Assembly (NCBI GenBank): GCA_964447205.1
Contig: CAYUSB010000003.1
Location: 62,001-126,000 of the forward strand
Length of the DNA stretch: 64,000 bases
Origin: JAEUKH01 sp964447205
Lineage (GTDB): Bacteria; Myxococcota_A; Polyangia; Polyangiales; Ga0077539
Direction: 5' to 3'
Shown: positions 24,892 to 34,063 of the stretch, one piece after another
How the letters are laid out: each line of letters begins with the position of its first letter
How positions within the stretch are numbered: position 1 is the first letter of the stretch
Made by a program: the position numbers and the translations under genes
Notes under the pieces: model-generated
What the model was told of the DNA's origin: nothing
What the model saw: the letters and a program-made list of their open reading frames with translations, nothing else
The model's database searches: none

Positions 24892-25211
24892 AGCCCCGCC
24901 TCGGCCCGATACCGCAGGCACAGGGGGCTCCCCGACTGCACCTTCCTGCACGGGGCCGGCCGGTGGTGGTACACCGCGCACCGAACCGACCGCCCGATCG
25001 CCCCCAGCAGCGCCAGGCAGCGCCCGTCGGCCGCGAGCCGCAGGTGACGCCGCCCGTCGGGGCCCACCGTGACGTACTTGCGCACGAGGTCCTTGCGGGC
25101 CGCGATGGGGTCGTCGTCGCGGACGTCGACGTAGGCCGTAAAGCCCTCGTCGATGTTCTCGCGGGGGTTGGTGCAGCAGGCCCCGCAGCGCTGGCAGTCG
25201 TAGTCGCTCAC
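24888..25211 (-). CDS. YkgJ-like Cys-cluster protein
   Basis: A 107-aa protein of the YkgJ/CxxCxxCC family, putative zinc- or iron-chelating proteins. The N-terminal cluster CQRCGACC (about 6-13) is followed by a central RCLALLGAIGRSVRCAVYHHRPAPC region, quoted here as CAVYHHRPAPC, and a final cysteine (SPLCLRY). These are the eight cysteines usual for the family. GTG 25211 overlaps the upstream phosphotransferase stop, and the stop overlaps the HEAT gene. The biochemical role of the family is not established. Confidence 0.85.
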   Translation of the reverse strand: MSDYDCQRCGACCTNPRENIDEGFTAYVDVRDDDPIAARKDLVRKYVTVGPDGRRHLRLAADGRCLALLGAIGRSVRCAVYHHRPAPCRKVQSGSPLCLRYRAEAGL

Positions 25212-26272
25212 AGCCCGGCGATCTCGTTCACCCGGGCCGTCAACACCGCCCGCTGGGCCTCGACCGACTGGTACAGCGCCCACTGCCCCCGGGCCCGCAC
25301 GAGGTTGTGCGCCCCCCGCGAGGGGTACCGCCGAGGGTTCCAGCCGAAGTACCGCTCGCGCAACGCGTCGCCCAGAAAGCGGGACGACAGCTCCAGACAG
25401 ATCGCCCCGAGGCCGTCGACCAGGGCCGACCACTCGGGGGCCGTGATGAGATCGCCCGCCGTCTCCGCGTAGCCCTCCACCGCCGCCTCAAAGCGCGCGA
25501 GGTCGAGGGTCACCACGGAGGCGTCTTCGCCCGCGGGGTTGCACCACGACCGCAGGGCGTCGCCCATCTCGTGGGGCCAGACCATCCGGCCCAGGGTGTC
25601 GAGGTCGACGAGGCACATCCCGCGGCCCTCCGCGTCGAAGAGCAGGTTGGACAGCTTGAGGTCGCCGTGGCTGTGCCGCAGGGGGAGCGCCGTGAAGTCA
25701 GGCAACGTCCGACCCGCCGCGAGGAGCGCAGGAGCCAGGGCCGCCACCTCAGGGTAGAGCGGGTGATCGGGGTGTTCGTGCAGCGCCGCGGCGAGGGCCG
25801 CGAGGTGCCCCGCCGTGTCATGAACCCCCGGCCGTACATGCCGATACGTGTGGTCGAGCCCCGCCACGGCCCGGTGCCACCGACCCACCAGGGCCCCCGC
25901 GGCGCGGGCGATCTCGGGGCGAGCGACCTTGTCCCAGGTCTGGGCTCCTTCCACGAAGGTGAAGACCCGATACACCCCCGCGGAGGCCGGGTCGTCGTCG
26001 CCCGGGTGCTCCACCCACAAGGCCCCATCGTCGGCCCGAACCAACCGCGGGGTACCCATCCCCTGCCCCGCGAGCCAGGCCGTCACCGCCTCGATGTCCT
26101 CGTGAACCCGCGGCCCGAACGCCGGATGCAGCCGCTGCGCGAGCACCGTGCCCGCCGGTCCCACCACACGAAACGTGTCGTTGATGAGCCCCGTCCCGAA
26201 GCGCCCGACCTCTCCCGCGGACAAACATCGCCATCGCCCTCGAACCGCCGCCGGAAGTGTCTCCATCGCCAT
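25208..26272 (-). CDS. APH-family phosphotransferase
   Basis: A 354-aa kinase of the aminoglycoside-phosphotransferase/homoserine-kinase fold. The catalytic loop is HSHGDLKLSNLLFD (about 195-208) and the metal-binding segment is LVDLDTLGR. The N-terminal lobe has GTGLINDTFRV, the glycine-rich ATP region. The closest family feel is toward the sugar or aminoalcohol kinases that contain HGDLK.SN, not antibiotic resistance enzymes; the substrate is unknown. ATG 26272 is used, with a second ATG six bases on. It leads a three-gene operon and is divergent from the lipid kinase at 26372 across 99 bases. Confidence 0.85.
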   Translation of the reverse strand: MAMETLPAAVRGRWRCLSAGEVGRFGTGLINDTFRVVGPAGTVLAQRLHPAFGPRVHEDIEAVTAWLAGQGMGTPRLVRADDGALWVEHPGDDDPASAGVYRVFTFVEGAQTWDKVARPEIARAAGALVGRWHRAVAGLDHTYRHVRPGVHDTAGHLAALAAALHEHPDHPLYPEVAALAPALLAAGRTLPDFTALPLRHSHGDLKLSNLLFDAEGRGMCLVDLDTLGRMVWPHEMGDALRSWCNPAGEDASVVTLDLARFEAAVEGYAETAGDLITAPEWSALVDGLGAICLELSSRFLGDALRERYFGWNPRRYPSRGAHNLVRARGQWALYQSVEAQRAVLTARVNEIAGL

Positions 26273-26371
26273 GTGTTCGCCCGTGGGATAACACGCCCGC
26301 GGCCCCGAAGGGTGCCCCCGGCCCCTTGACCGCAGCCCCCACAACGGGGTGTCCTGAGGTCCATCCCCCCA

Positions 26372-27400
26372 ATGGCCTCCCAGACCCCCGCACTCCTCGT
26401 CGCCAACCCCACCGCCCAGAGCGGCAAGAACGCGGCCCGCATCGCCCAGGCCCGTAGCCTCCTCGCCGCCGCCGGGGTCGACCACACCCTCCTGCCCACC
26501 CTGCCTGCAGGGCGCACCGTGGCCGCCGTGACCGAGGCCCTGAAGTCCGCGTCCTGGCGATGCGTCATCGCCATGGGAGGCGACGGGACCTTCGCCGAGG
26601 TCGCCCGAGGGCTCTACGCCTCGGGTCGCGGGGAGGAGATTCCGCTCGGGATGTTGCCCACCGGGACGGCCAACGACCAGGGGCGCTCGTTTGGGCTGTC
26701 GGCCGAGGAGAGCGCCCTGGCCCGCAATGTCCTCGTGGTGACCGCGGGCTACGAGACCCGCCTCGACGCCGGCCGGCTGCGGGCCCTCGACGCCCACGGG
26801 GCCCTCGTGCACGAGACCCTCTTCTTCGACTCGGCCGGGTGGGGGATCTCCCCCCGGGCCCTCGCCGTGCGCAACGAAGACCGCAAGATGATCGAGGAGA
26901 TCCCCCTCGTGCGCGACCTCTGGCGCGACCAGCTCGTGTACGGCGGGGCTCTGCTCCGCACCTTCCTCGAAGGCTACGTCGAGGACGACGGGTTCGCCGC
27001 CGACCTCGACCTCGACGGCGCGTCCTACGCCTGGCCGCGACTCACCGACCTCATCCTCAAGGGCACCCGGGTGTACGGCGGGATGTGGGTTCTTGACCCT
27101 ACGAGCGCCCACGACGACGGCCTCTTCGAGGTGGTCCCCATGACCGGGCGCCGCGACTGGATCTCCAAGGCCATGGTCCGCCTCGACGGGAGCGGCCAGG
27201 TCGAAGAGGCCCTGCGAGCCGTCGGGGTGACCCACAGCCCCGAGCGGCGGGGGGCCCGGATGGCGTTCCGTTTCACCACGGCCCCCGGCGCGTTGCCCCT
27301 GCGGGCCCAGGTCGACGGCGAGGAGTTTCCCGCCACCCCCCAGGCCGAGGTCGAGGTCTTGCCGCGGGTGATCCGCCTCATCATGCCGCGGGCTCCGTAG
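26372..27400 (+). CDS. Diacylglycerol/lipid kinase family protein
   Basis: A 342-aa member of the DAGK/YegS/sphingosine kinase family. VIAMGGDGTFAEVARGL (about 65-81) is the nucleotide-binding signature. LPTGTANDQGRSFGL follows, the usual GTANDFAR motif with Q in place of F. The later Gly/Asp-rich strand region and the DGEEF near the C-terminus correspond to the lipid-side domain. It likely phosphorylates a membrane lipid such as diacylglycerol using ATP. The BrkB gene starts four bases after its stop, so they form an operon. Confidence 0.9.
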   Translation: MASQTPALLVANPTAQSGKNAARIAQARSLLAAAGVDHTLLPTLPAGRTVAAVTEALKSASWRCVIAMGGDGTFAEVARGLYASGRGEEIPLGMLPTGTANDQGRSFGLSAEESALARNVLVVTAGYETRLDAGRLRALDAHGALVHETLFFDSAGWGISPRALAVRNEDRKMIEEIPLVRDLWRDQLVYGGALLRTFLEGYVEDDGFAADLDLDGASYAWPRLTDLILKGTRVYGGMWVLDPTSAHDDGLFEVVPMTGRRDWISKAMVRLDGSGQVEEALRAVGVTHSPERRGARMAFRFTTAPGALPLRAQVDGEEFPATPQAEVEVLPRVIRLIMPRAP

Positions 27401-27404
27401 TCCG

Positions 27405-28295
27405 ATGCCCTGGCGCGACGTCCTGCGCGACACCGTACGCATCTTCCTGCGCCACGACGGCCGGATGCTCTCCGGGGCCACGGCCTTCTTCGCCCTGGTC
27501 TCGGTCGCCCCCCTCCTGCTCATCGCCCTGGTCGTAGCCGGGGCCGTGGTCGACGCCCGGAGCGCCCAACGGGAGGTCCTGCAGGGGCTCCAGGCCTGGA
27601 TCGGCGACAACGGGGCCCAGGCCCTGGCCGCCATGCTCGCCAACGTCCGGGCCAGCACCTCTCGGACCGAGGTCACGCTCTTGTCGACAGGGGTCATCGC
27701 CTGGGGAGCCACCCGACTGTTCAGCAACCTCCAGAAGGCCCTCGATCACCTCTGGGGGGTCCGGGCCCGCTCGGCCGAGGCCCTGCGCGACAAGGCCGTC
27801 TCTCAGCTCAAACGCCGGGCCCTGTCCTTCGCCCTGGTCGTCTTCTGCGGGGTGGCCGTCGTGGCCACCATCGCCCTGCGCACCGCCATCGTCACCACCG
27901 AACGTGTCCTCGGAACCCACGTCCCCGCCGGATGGCGCCTGCTCGACTACACCCTCACCCTCGGGGTGCTCGGGGCCCTCTTCGCCCTGATCTTCAAGTT
28001 TCTGCCCCACGTCCGCATCGCCTGGAACGACGCCCTCCTGGGCTCGGCCGTGACCACCGGCCTCTTCGCCCTCGGGCGCTTCGTCGTGACCTCGTACCTC
28101 GAACACAAGAGCCTCGGGTCGACCTTCGGGGCCGCCGGGTCGGTGGTCCTTCTGCTCCTGTGGACCTACTACTCCGCGCAGATCTTCTTCCTCGGGGCGG
28201 CCTTCGTCGCGGCCCGGGCGAAGCACGCCGGGCGCCCCCTGCGGCCCACCGACGACGCCGTGGCCCTCCGCGAAGACATCGACGACGAGGCCTGA
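27405..28295 (+). CDS. YihY/BrkB-family membrane protein
   Basis: A 296-aa protein with about six membrane helices and the UPF0761/BrkB pattern: FLRHDGRMLSGATAFFALVS at the N-terminus, TRLFSNLQKALDHLWGV in the middle, and GAAGSVVLLLLWTYYSAQIFFLGAAF near the end (in pieces: SVVLLLLWTYYSAQI, FFLGAAFVAA). Family function is not settled; some members are linked to transport or envelope integrity. It is coupled to the lipid kinase upstream and is 38 bases before the NTPase-like gene. Confidence 0.9.
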   Translation: MPWRDVLRDTVRIFLRHDGRMLSGATAFFALVSVAPLLLIALVVAGAVVDARSAQREVLQGLQAWIGDNGAQALAAMLANVRASTSRTEVTLLSTGVIAWGATRLFSNLQKALDHLWGVRARSAEALRDKAVSQLKRRALSFALVVFCGVAVVATIALRTAIVTTERVLGTHVPAGWRLLDYTLTLGVLGALFALIFKFLPHVRIAWNDALLGSAVTTGLFALGRFVVTSYLEHKSLGSTFGAAGSVVLLLLWTYYSAQIFFLGAAFVAARAKHAGRPLRPTDDAVALREDIDDEA

Positions 28296-28333
28296 CACAG
28301 CCCCGCACAACCCTGTACCCTCCCGCCGCCGCC

Positions 28334-29998
28334 GTGAACCCTCCCTCGCCCCTCGCGTCGCTCGCCGAAGCCCTGCACCCCACCGCCGCCCGGGGTCGTT
28401 CTGTCCTCCTCTCCGGCGGCACGTCCGCGGCCCGGGCCGCCCAGCTCGACGCCCTCTGCGACGCCCTCGCCGCGCGCCCCGAGGCCCCCCTGGTCGTGCG
28501 CCTCGGCCCGTATACGCCCGGGGCCAGGCTCGCCGAGGCCCTCCCCGACGCCGTCGAACGCGCCCTCGACCGCCTCCGGGCCCCCGGGACCCTCTACGAA
28601 GACCGCGGGGCCGAAGCCCTCCGAGCCCTCGGGTCGTGGCTGTTCCGAGCTCGCACCGTCGGCCGCACGGGCATGGTCCTGGTGCTTGACGACCTCGACC
28701 GCTGGCTCGACGCCCGAGGCCGCGGAGGCGACGACCCGTCGGGATGGTTCGCCCCGTGTGTGGGAGCCTGCACCGAGCGGTCTCTGTCCATCCTCGCCGC
28801 CTGTCGCGCCGGCACCGCCGCCGGAACCCCCGCCCTCCCCGCCTCCCTCTCCGCCCTCTTCGACCGGGTGACCGTGCTCGGGGGCCCGCCCACCGTGACC
28901 CGCGACCCGTCGTCCCTGCCCGCAGCCCTGGCCGGGCGGACCTTCTCGCGGCCCGCCCTCGTCGAAGCCCTGCAACGGTGGCTCGACCTGCCCCCCGCCG
29001 GGCCCGAGACCGACCCCGACGACATGCTGGTGGTGTTCTCTTCCCCGCTGGCGGCCCCGCGGTTTGCCTCCCTGGACGAACCCATCGAGTGGACCCCGGC
29101 TCCCCTGCCTACGGTTCCCCCGTCGCGGCCCTCCCTGCCCCCGCCTCCGCCCGTCGAGAGCGCCCCGGGGAGTGCCACCCAACCCCTGTCCCCCGAGGCC
29201 CTCCGCGGCGCCCCGGGGGCCCTGGCCGCCCAGGTCTCGCTCGGGATGGCCCTGCGCCGGGTGCTCCAGCTCCGGCTCGACACCCCCGCGGCCATTCGGG
29301 CAGCCTTCACCGAGGACATCGTCCCGCTGCCCCGGACCCTCGACCGGGCCCGCCTCGGAGCCCTCGCCCTCCAGGCCCCGGCCCCGCTCGTGCTCGACCG
29401 GGCCCGCTCGGCCATGGCCCGCTTCGAGCTGGCCTTCGCCGCCGCCCGCGAGGCCACCGTGCGCGATCTGCCGAGCCTCGAGGCCCTCCGGGGGCGCCTC
29501 GCCCGCTGCGCCGAGACCACCGAGGCCCGCAACACGGCCATCGTCCTCCTCACGGGATGGCGGGCCGACCTGCACGAACACCTCCACACCGTGTTGTTGT
29601 CCCTCGGACAGGTGCGGGTCATCGACCAGGGGGACGCACGGGTCGACGACGCCCTCGCGGCCCTGGCCGCCGCCCAGGTGGCCGACGAGTCCGTGGAGGA
29701 CGGGGCCATGGCCCGGAGGGTTCAGCATGGGTCGTGGGAGGCCTGGAGGGTCACGGCCTACGCCCACGCGCTTGTGCTCCCGGGGTTGGCCCTCGACGAC
29801 GGAGCCCGGGCCGCCACCGGGACACTCCGGGAGGCCCTGGGCACCGTGGCAGGCAGCCTGTCGGGTCGCACCGCCGTCCTCCTCGTGGCCGACGCCGGAA
29901 CGAGCGAGGTCCTCGACGAAGCCGGGGCCCGGGGTGTGGGGGATGGGAGCGCGTTCGCGACCCTCGTTCCGTGGACGTTGTGCCTCCTGGAGGGGTAA
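28334..29998 (+). CDS. Large NTPase-like protein, unknown
   Basis: A 554-aa protein starting at GTG 28334. The N-terminal 230 residues look like a degenerate AAA/STAND-type ATPase. A weak phosphate loop LLSGGTSAARAAQL lies near residue 25, and a Walker B-like strand MVLVLDDLDRW near 116. A segment resembling sensor 1, LSILAACRAG, follows. A Pro-rich linker (about 255-295, including PPSRPSLPPPPPVES) leads to a helical C-terminal domain of about 250 residues that I do not recognise. The canonical GKT/S of Walker A is missing, so ATP hydrolysis is doubtful. It may be a chaperone-like or signalling protein. Its stop is 11 bases before the formyltransferase start. Confidence 0.75.
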   Translation: MNPPSPLASLAEALHPTAARGRSVLLSGGTSAARAAQLDALCDALAARPEAPLVVRLGPYTPGARLAEALPDAVERALDRLRAPGTLYEDRGAEALRALGSWLFRARTVGRTGMVLVLDDLDRWLDARGRGGDDPSGWFAPCVGACTERSLSILAACRAGTAAGTPALPASLSALFDRVTVLGGPPTVTRDPSSLPAALAGRTFSRPALVEALQRWLDLPPAGPETDPDDMLVVFSSPLAAPRFASLDEPIEWTPAPLPTVPPSRPSLPPPPPVESAPGSATQPLSPEALRGAPGALAAQVSLGMALRRVLQLRLDTPAAIRAAFTEDIVPLPRTLDRARLGALALQAPAPLVLDRARSAMARFELAFAAAREATVRDLPSLEALRGRLARCAETTEARNTAIVLLTGWRADLHEHLHTVLLSLGQVRVIDQGDARVDDALAALAAAQVADESVEDGAMARRVQHGSWEAWRVTAYAHALVLPGLALDDGARAATGTLREALGTVAGSLSGRTAVLLVADAGTSEVLDEAGARGVGDGSAFATLVPWTLCLLEG

Positions 29999-30009
29999 AA
30001 CCTCCGCCC

Positions 30010-30912
30010 GTGCGACTGCTCTACCTCGGGCTGCCCCTCGGGGCGTTGATGCTACACCGCGAGGGGTTCGCCCTCACGGGGGCCTGCATCGCCCGGCCCC
30101 TGATGCCCGGGATGCGCAGGCTCCGGCGGATCCTCGCCGCGACCCAGAGCCCGCTCCTCGGCCGACCCGACCTCACCCAACCCGAGGTGCAGCAGCTCCT
30201 GGCTTCGACGCGGCCCGACCTGGTGGTGAGCTGGTTCTGGACCCGCCGGATTCCCCCGGAGGTGCTGCGGGCGGCCCCGGGCGGAGGGGTCAACGTGCAC
30301 CCCTCGCTCCTGCCCCGGTACCGCGGCCCCGACCCCTACTTCTGGACCCTCCTGCACGGCGACACCGAGACCGGGGTGACCGTACATCGCATCACCTCCC
30401 AGTACGACGAAGGCCCCATCCTGCTCCAGCGGTCGGTTACCGTTCCCGCTGACCTCGACGCGTGGCAGCTCGCCCGGCGCCTCGACCTGCCCTCCCTCCA
30501 GTGCCTCCGCGACGCCCTCTGCGCCCTGCGCGACGGCACCCTCTCCCCCGCCGGCACGCCCCAAGACGACACCCGCGCCACCCTGGCCCCCCGCCCCACC
30601 GACGACGACTGCGAGCTGCGCTGGACCGACCCCGTCGACCGGGTCCTGCGCCGCATCCGTGCCGCCAGCCCTGAGCCCGGGGCCTTCACGGCCTACGACG
30701 ACCAGACCGTGGTCGTCCTGCGGGCCGTACCTTCCTCCTGGTCGGGCCGCGGGTTTGACCCGGGCGACATGGTCCTGACCCCCGCGGGGGTGACCGTGGT
30801 CTGCGCCGACGGGGCCCTCGTGCTCGACGCCGCCCGCGCCGAAGACTCCGACCTCGTCCTGCGCGGCACAGCCATCGCCGCCCTCTTTCCTGGCCTCGCG
30901 GCCCTCGAGTAA
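30010..30912 (+). CDS. Formyltransferase family protein (Fmt-like)
   Basis: A 300-aa protein with the formyl-transferase fold. The signature VNVHPSLLPRYRGPDPYFW supplies the catalytic Asn and His. TLLHGDTETGVTVHRI and QYDEGPILLQRSV supply the conserved Asp. The C-terminal 100 residues resemble the Fmt C-terminal domain (DDCELRWTDPVDRVLRRIRA, GAFTAY). Length is close to methionyl-tRNA formyltransferase. The N-terminus lacks the usual FAGTP motif (LLYLGLPLG instead), so it may act on another amine such as a nucleotide-sugar. GTG 30010 is the only good start. The lipoprotein gene follows after three bases. Confidence 0.82.
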   Translation: MRLLYLGLPLGALMLHREGFALTGACIARPLMPGMRRLRRILAATQSPLLGRPDLTQPEVQQLLASTRPDLVVSWFWTRRIPPEVLRAAPGGGVNVHPSLLPRYRGPDPYFWTLLHGDTETGVTVHRITSQYDEGPILLQRSVTVPADLDAWQLARRLDLPSLQCLRDALCALRDGTLSPAGTPQDDTRATLAPRPTDDDCELRWTDPVDRVLRRIRAASPEPGAFTAYDDQTVVVLRAVPSSWSGRGFDPGDMVLTPAGVTVVCADGALVLDAARAEDSDLVLRGTAIAALFPGLAALE

Positions 30913-30915
30913 CGA

Positions 30916-31968
30916 ATGCCCCCGTCCCACCGCCTCGCGCCCGTCGTCCTGGTGCTCCTCGCGGCCTGCCGCAACGCCCCCCCGAGCCCGTCGGCCCCGG
31001 CCACCCCGGTCGACATCCCGACGCCCCTGGCTCCCGTGGACGCGGGCGTTCCCCCGGCCGATGTCCCGGCCCCTCCGTCCGATGCCACGGCCCCGGCCGA
31101 CGCCGTCGATCCGCCACAGCCCGAGACGGACTTCCCCCGCGATCGCCCGCTGGCGGCCCGCGGGTACGAGAGCGCCGCGGTGGCCCCCCCGGTGTGGGTC
31201 GGGGACGCCCTCGTCGGAGCCTTCGCCACCCCCGGGAGCGACCAACGACACGCCGCCCTCCACCTCGTGCACTGGAACCGCGCCGGGGTTCGGGTCCAAC
31301 ACGACCGGGAGGTTCCGGGCCTGGTGCCCGGGGGAGTGATCGCGGCTCAGATGGGCTCCGCGGCGGGGCCCACCCTCGTGTGGCAGGGGAGCCCCGTCGA
31401 CGGAGGGGTCGAGACCCACGCCCTCGTGTGTACGGCCACGGCCTGCGAGGCCCCCGTGCGGTCGGCCACGCCCGACGAGCGTACGGCCGGCGCATGGACC
31501 CTCAGCGCCCTCCAGCGCCGCAGCCGCGAGGGCACCCGCGAGGTCGCCCCCGAGGTCACCCGCGACGGGGCCACCGTGCGGGTCGAGCGCCTGCGCACCG
31601 TGGCCGTGGTGCGCCTCGGGAGCGTCGAGATCGCCCGCAGCGAGGACGTGATCGGGTACCAGCGTTCGGTGGCGGTGGCCGTGGCGGGCGAGACCCGTTG
31701 GGTGGCCCTCTCCCGCGGCCACTGCGCGGAGAACCGCGTCGAGCTCTACCGGGTGACCACGGCGGGCGCGACCCGGGTGGCCTCCTGGCCCATCGGGGTC
31801 GAGGTGGGGGTGCGCTGGATGCGGATCGAGCCCCACCCCGCGGGCCGGGTGGCCGTGAGCTGGTACCAGGACCTCATCCCCCTTCGGATCGCGTGCACCC
31901 GCGGAGACGGGGCCCCGACGGTCGACGACCACGGCCTGCGGGTGGGGGTCTTCACTCCGTCGCCGTGA
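30916..31968 (+). CDS. Lipoprotein of unknown function
   Basis: A 350-aa lipoprotein. The signal peptide ends LLAAC at residue 19. About 60 residues of Pro/Asp/Ala-rich linker follow, then a beta-strand-rich region with short repeated segments (VWVGDALVGAF, PTLVWQGSP, ETRWVALSRGHC) suggesting an irregular propeller. There are several cysteines in pairs (VCTATACE). It is tightly placed after the formyltransferase gene. Composition and build resemble the lipoprotein at 12289-13569, but no shared motif is obvious. Confidence 0.8.
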   Translation: MPPSHRLAPVVLVLLAACRNAPPSPSAPATPVDIPTPLAPVDAGVPPADVPAPPSDATAPADAVDPPQPETDFPRDRPLAARGYESAAVAPPVWVGDALVGAFATPGSDQRHAALHLVHWNRAGVRVQHDREVPGLVPGGVIAAQMGSAAGPTLVWQGSPVDGGVETHALVCTATACEAPVRSATPDERTAGAWTLSALQRRSREGTREVAPEVTRDGATVRVERLRTVAVVRLGSVEIARSEDVIGYQRSVAVAVAGETRWVALSRGHCAENRVELYRVTTAGATRVASWPIGVEVGVRWMRIEPHPAGRVAVSWYQDLIPLRIACTRGDGAPTVDDHGLRVGVFTPSP

Positions 31969-31992
31969 CGGTCGATGGTAGGCTTTGGGGTG

Positions 31993-32619
31993 ATGGGCGA
32001 CGACACGAAGACCCTCGGACCGACCCCGTACCGCGCGGCCCCGACGGAGCCTGTGCGTACGGCCCCGCGGGTGTTCGAGGCCGTGTGGCGCGACGGCGAG
32101 GACGTGACGGGGCCCTTCTCCGCGGGGCTTACGGCCGTGAGCGGGCTGCTGCTGTCGGCGGTGACCACGTCGATGCTCCCGCCGGTGGGCCTCGGGCTCG
32201 CGGGGGTCACGGTGGGCTGGTGGCTGTGGCAGCGACGCCTCCAGTCGGTGGCCCGGGTGCGGGCCGAGATGCACGACGGCACGCTGCTCGTGTGGCCCGC
32301 GGGGGCCCGGGACTCGTTTGAGCTGCCCTTGGAGGCCCTGGGCGAGGTCACGATCGAGCGCAAGACCACCCAGCGGATCATTCACCGCCGCGAGATCGGC
32401 GACGCCCTGCCCACCACCTCCCTGTCGGGCGAGGTCGACCTCGGGCGCATCGTGCTCCACCTCGATCCGCCGGAGGCCCCGCGGAGGTTGTCGGAGAGCT
32501 ACGCCGGCAACATCGAGTGCATGGAGTGTTTCGGGAAGTTTCGGGTATTTCTGCGGGCCCACGGGTGGCTCCCCGAGAGCGAGCGACCCGAGCCCGAAGG
32601 GGGCTCCGAGACCCCGTAG
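31993..32619 (+). CDS. Membrane protein of unknown function
   Basis: A 208-aa protein with two adjacent membrane helices (about residues 44-78, including GLTAVSGLLLSAV and GLGLAGVTVGWWLW). A cytosolic region of about 120 residues follows that looks like a small PH-type beta fold (RAEMHDGTLLVW, FELPLEALGEVTIERK, GRIVLHL). Near the end is a pair of cysteines, ECMECF. ATG 31993 is preferred over ATG 31975 because TTGGGGTG precedes it. It lies between two further membrane or hydrophobic genes of unknown role. Confidence 0.72.
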   Translation: MGDDTKTLGPTPYRAAPTEPVRTAPRVFEAVWRDGEDVTGPFSAGLTAVSGLLLSAVTTSMLPPVGLGLAGVTVGWWLWQRRLQSVARVRAEMHDGTLLVWPAGARDSFELPLEALGEVTIERKTTQRIIHRREIGDALPTTSLSGEVDLGRIVLHLDPPEAPRRLSESYAGNIECMECFGKFRVFLRAHGWLPESERPEPEGGSETP

Positions 32620-32652
32620 GACCTGACGCAGGGATTGACCGCCCCTCCCGTC

Positions 32653-33075
32653 GTGAGTAACCAAGAGGAGATGAACCGCAAAGCCACCTCCCGAAAGTTG
32701 GTCAACCAGTCGGCGCTGATGGGGGCAGGCCTGGGGCTCTTGCCCTTCCGGTTCGCGGCGCCGGCGGTGGCGGCGGTGGGGCTGAAGATGATGCGCGACG
32801 TCCGGGAGGCCTATCAGGCCGAGATTTCCCCGGTGGAGCAGGCGGCCTCGGCGGCCATCCTGGGGGCGGGGGAGTTTGTGCTCGGGCAGGCGGTGCGTAC
32901 GACGCGGTTTGTTCCGTGGGTGGGGCCTCTGGTGTCGGCGGCCCTGACGGGGGCGGCCCTCAAGGGCCTCGGCGAGGGGGCCATCGCGTACTACCAGTGG
33001 TCGCGCAACGTCAGCGAGGTCAAGGCCACGGCCACCGAGGGCGCCGCCCCGGAGGGAGCCCGGGTCGACTTCTGA
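32653..33075 (+). CDS. Small hydrophobic membrane protein (DUF697-like)
   Basis: A protein of about 140 aa with two hydrophobic hairpins (about 25-50, LMGAGLGLLPFRFAAPAVAAV, quoted in part; and about 90-115, WVGPLVSAALTGAAL). The pattern, with K/R-rich N-terminus, RDVREAYQ and a second glycine-rich pair, is reminiscent of DUF697/EcsC-type membrane-associated proteins, but this is a weak match. The start is unclear: TTG 32635, GTG 32653 and ATG 32671 are all in frame, and a strong AGAGGAG abuts the last one. It is 97 bases ahead of the helical protein at 33172. Confidence 0.65.
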   Translation: MSNQEEMNRKATSRKLVNQSALMGAGLGLLPFRFAAPAVAAVGLKMMRDVREAYQAEISPVEQAASAAILGAGEFVLGQAVRTTRFVPWVGPLVSAALTGAALKGLGEGAIAYYQWSRNVSEVKATATEGAAPEGARVDF

Positions 33076-33171
33076 CCGGCCGTGTCGGCGCGGCCTTCCG
33101 TCGCCCGGGGCGGTGGTGGTATGGCAGCGGGAGCATCTCGTGCGGGTGTCACGAGACGCTCAGGAGGACCC

Positions 33172-34035
33172 ATGGCGGACCATCAGGGGAGCGCAACCGC
33201 GGCCGAGCCGCACGCGATCGGGCCGGAGCCGGTGACGGTCGAGATCGATCTCGCGTTGACCGAGGCCGCTTGGGCGAAATACGAGGACAGGGCCCGGGCT
33301 CTCGATCCTTCCGAGGTGAGCGCGGCCCGGCTCGATGTCACCCAGGCCGCGGCCATCGCCCAGGCGGGGGCGGCCAACCTGCTCGGGCAGCGTGAGGCCC
33401 TCGACGCGGCCTTTCGTACGGTTCCGTGGGAGGTGATCGAGCGCGTCCCCGAGGTGGCCCTGGCCGCCCAGCACGCCGACCTCCTGCACCGGGTGGCCGT
33501 GGACGAGACGGCCCCCTTCGCCGACATCCTGGCGCGGGTCAACACGCTGCGGGGCCTGCTCCTCGACGACCTCTCGGCCCAGGTGCACCGGGGGCGGATG
33601 CCGGAGAAGCTCCTGGCCGACATTCGTGCGGGCGACAACAGCATGCGCGACAAGGCCAACGACCTCAACGACCTGGCCGTGGCCTACCGCACCGCGTGGG
33701 AGACCCTCTCGGGACGGACCACGGTCGAGGTCGACGAGATCGAGGAGGCGAGCACCCTGGCCACGACCATCCTGGCCCGGATCGGGAGCGGCCACGTCGC
33801 CTCGGCGGCCAAGGAGGGCGAGCTGTCGACCGGGGCCCTGCGCCGCCGGGCCTTCACCCTGCTCGCCGAAGACTACGACATCGTGCGCCAACACGGGGCC
33901 TTCCTCTTCTGGAACATGCCGGGAGGGTGGGAGCAGTACGTTCCGTCGTTGTGGTCGGGACGGGGGACCACGGGGGGCGCGGCCCCTGCGGCCGAGCCTG
34001 TCCCGGCTCCGGAGCCTGCCGAGGATATGACGTAG
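33172..34035 (+). CDS. Helical cytosolic protein, unknown
   Basis: A 287-aa soluble protein. ATG 33172 has an excellent Shine-Dalgarno (AGGAGG at 33162-33167, four bases before it), so the longer in-frame start at 33082 is rejected. The body is almost fully helical (for example PEVALAAQHADLLHRVAV, DKANDLNDLAVAYRTAWETL) and ends with a more conserved-looking FLFWNMPGGWEQYVPSLW. A Pro/Ala tail of about 25 residues closes it. No family is recognised. The strong ribosome binding site suggests abundant expression. Confidence 0.75.
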   Translation: MADHQGSATAAEPHAIGPEPVTVEIDLALTEAAWAKYEDRARALDPSEVSAARLDVTQAAAIAQAGAANLLGQREALDAAFRTVPWEVIERVPEVALAAQHADLLHRVAVDETAPFADILARVNTLRGLLLDDLSAQVHRGRMPEKLLADIRAGDNSMRDKANDLNDLAVAYRTAWETLSGRTTVEVDEIEEASTLATTILARIGSGHVASAAKEGELSTGALRRRAFTLLAEDYDIVRQHGAFLFWNMPGGWEQYVPSLWSGRGTTGGAAPAAEPVPAPEPAEDMT

Positions 34036-34049
34036 TTGCTGTGAGAGGG

Positions 34050-34063
34050 TCCTCCATGGAGGA
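34050..34063. repeat. 14-bp perfect palindrome
   Basis: TCCTCCATGGAGGA lies 15 bases after the stop of the 33172 gene, followed by GGAATTTG. It may be an operator or the core of a weak terminator. The rest of 34036-34255 shows no supported gene; the frame starting at ATG 34056 would overlap the next lipoprotein and looks random. Confidence 0.35.

Noticed and set aside
25208..26272. Antibiotic resistance aminoglycoside phosphotransferase
   Set aside because: It has the general APH fold motif only. Operon context with YkgJ-like and HEAT genes and no mobile element gives no reason to call resistance.
30052..32664. An 870-codon minus-strand frame
   Set aside because: It is antisense to the formyltransferase-like gene, a lipoprotein and a membrane-protein gene. 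It has no start context or domain.
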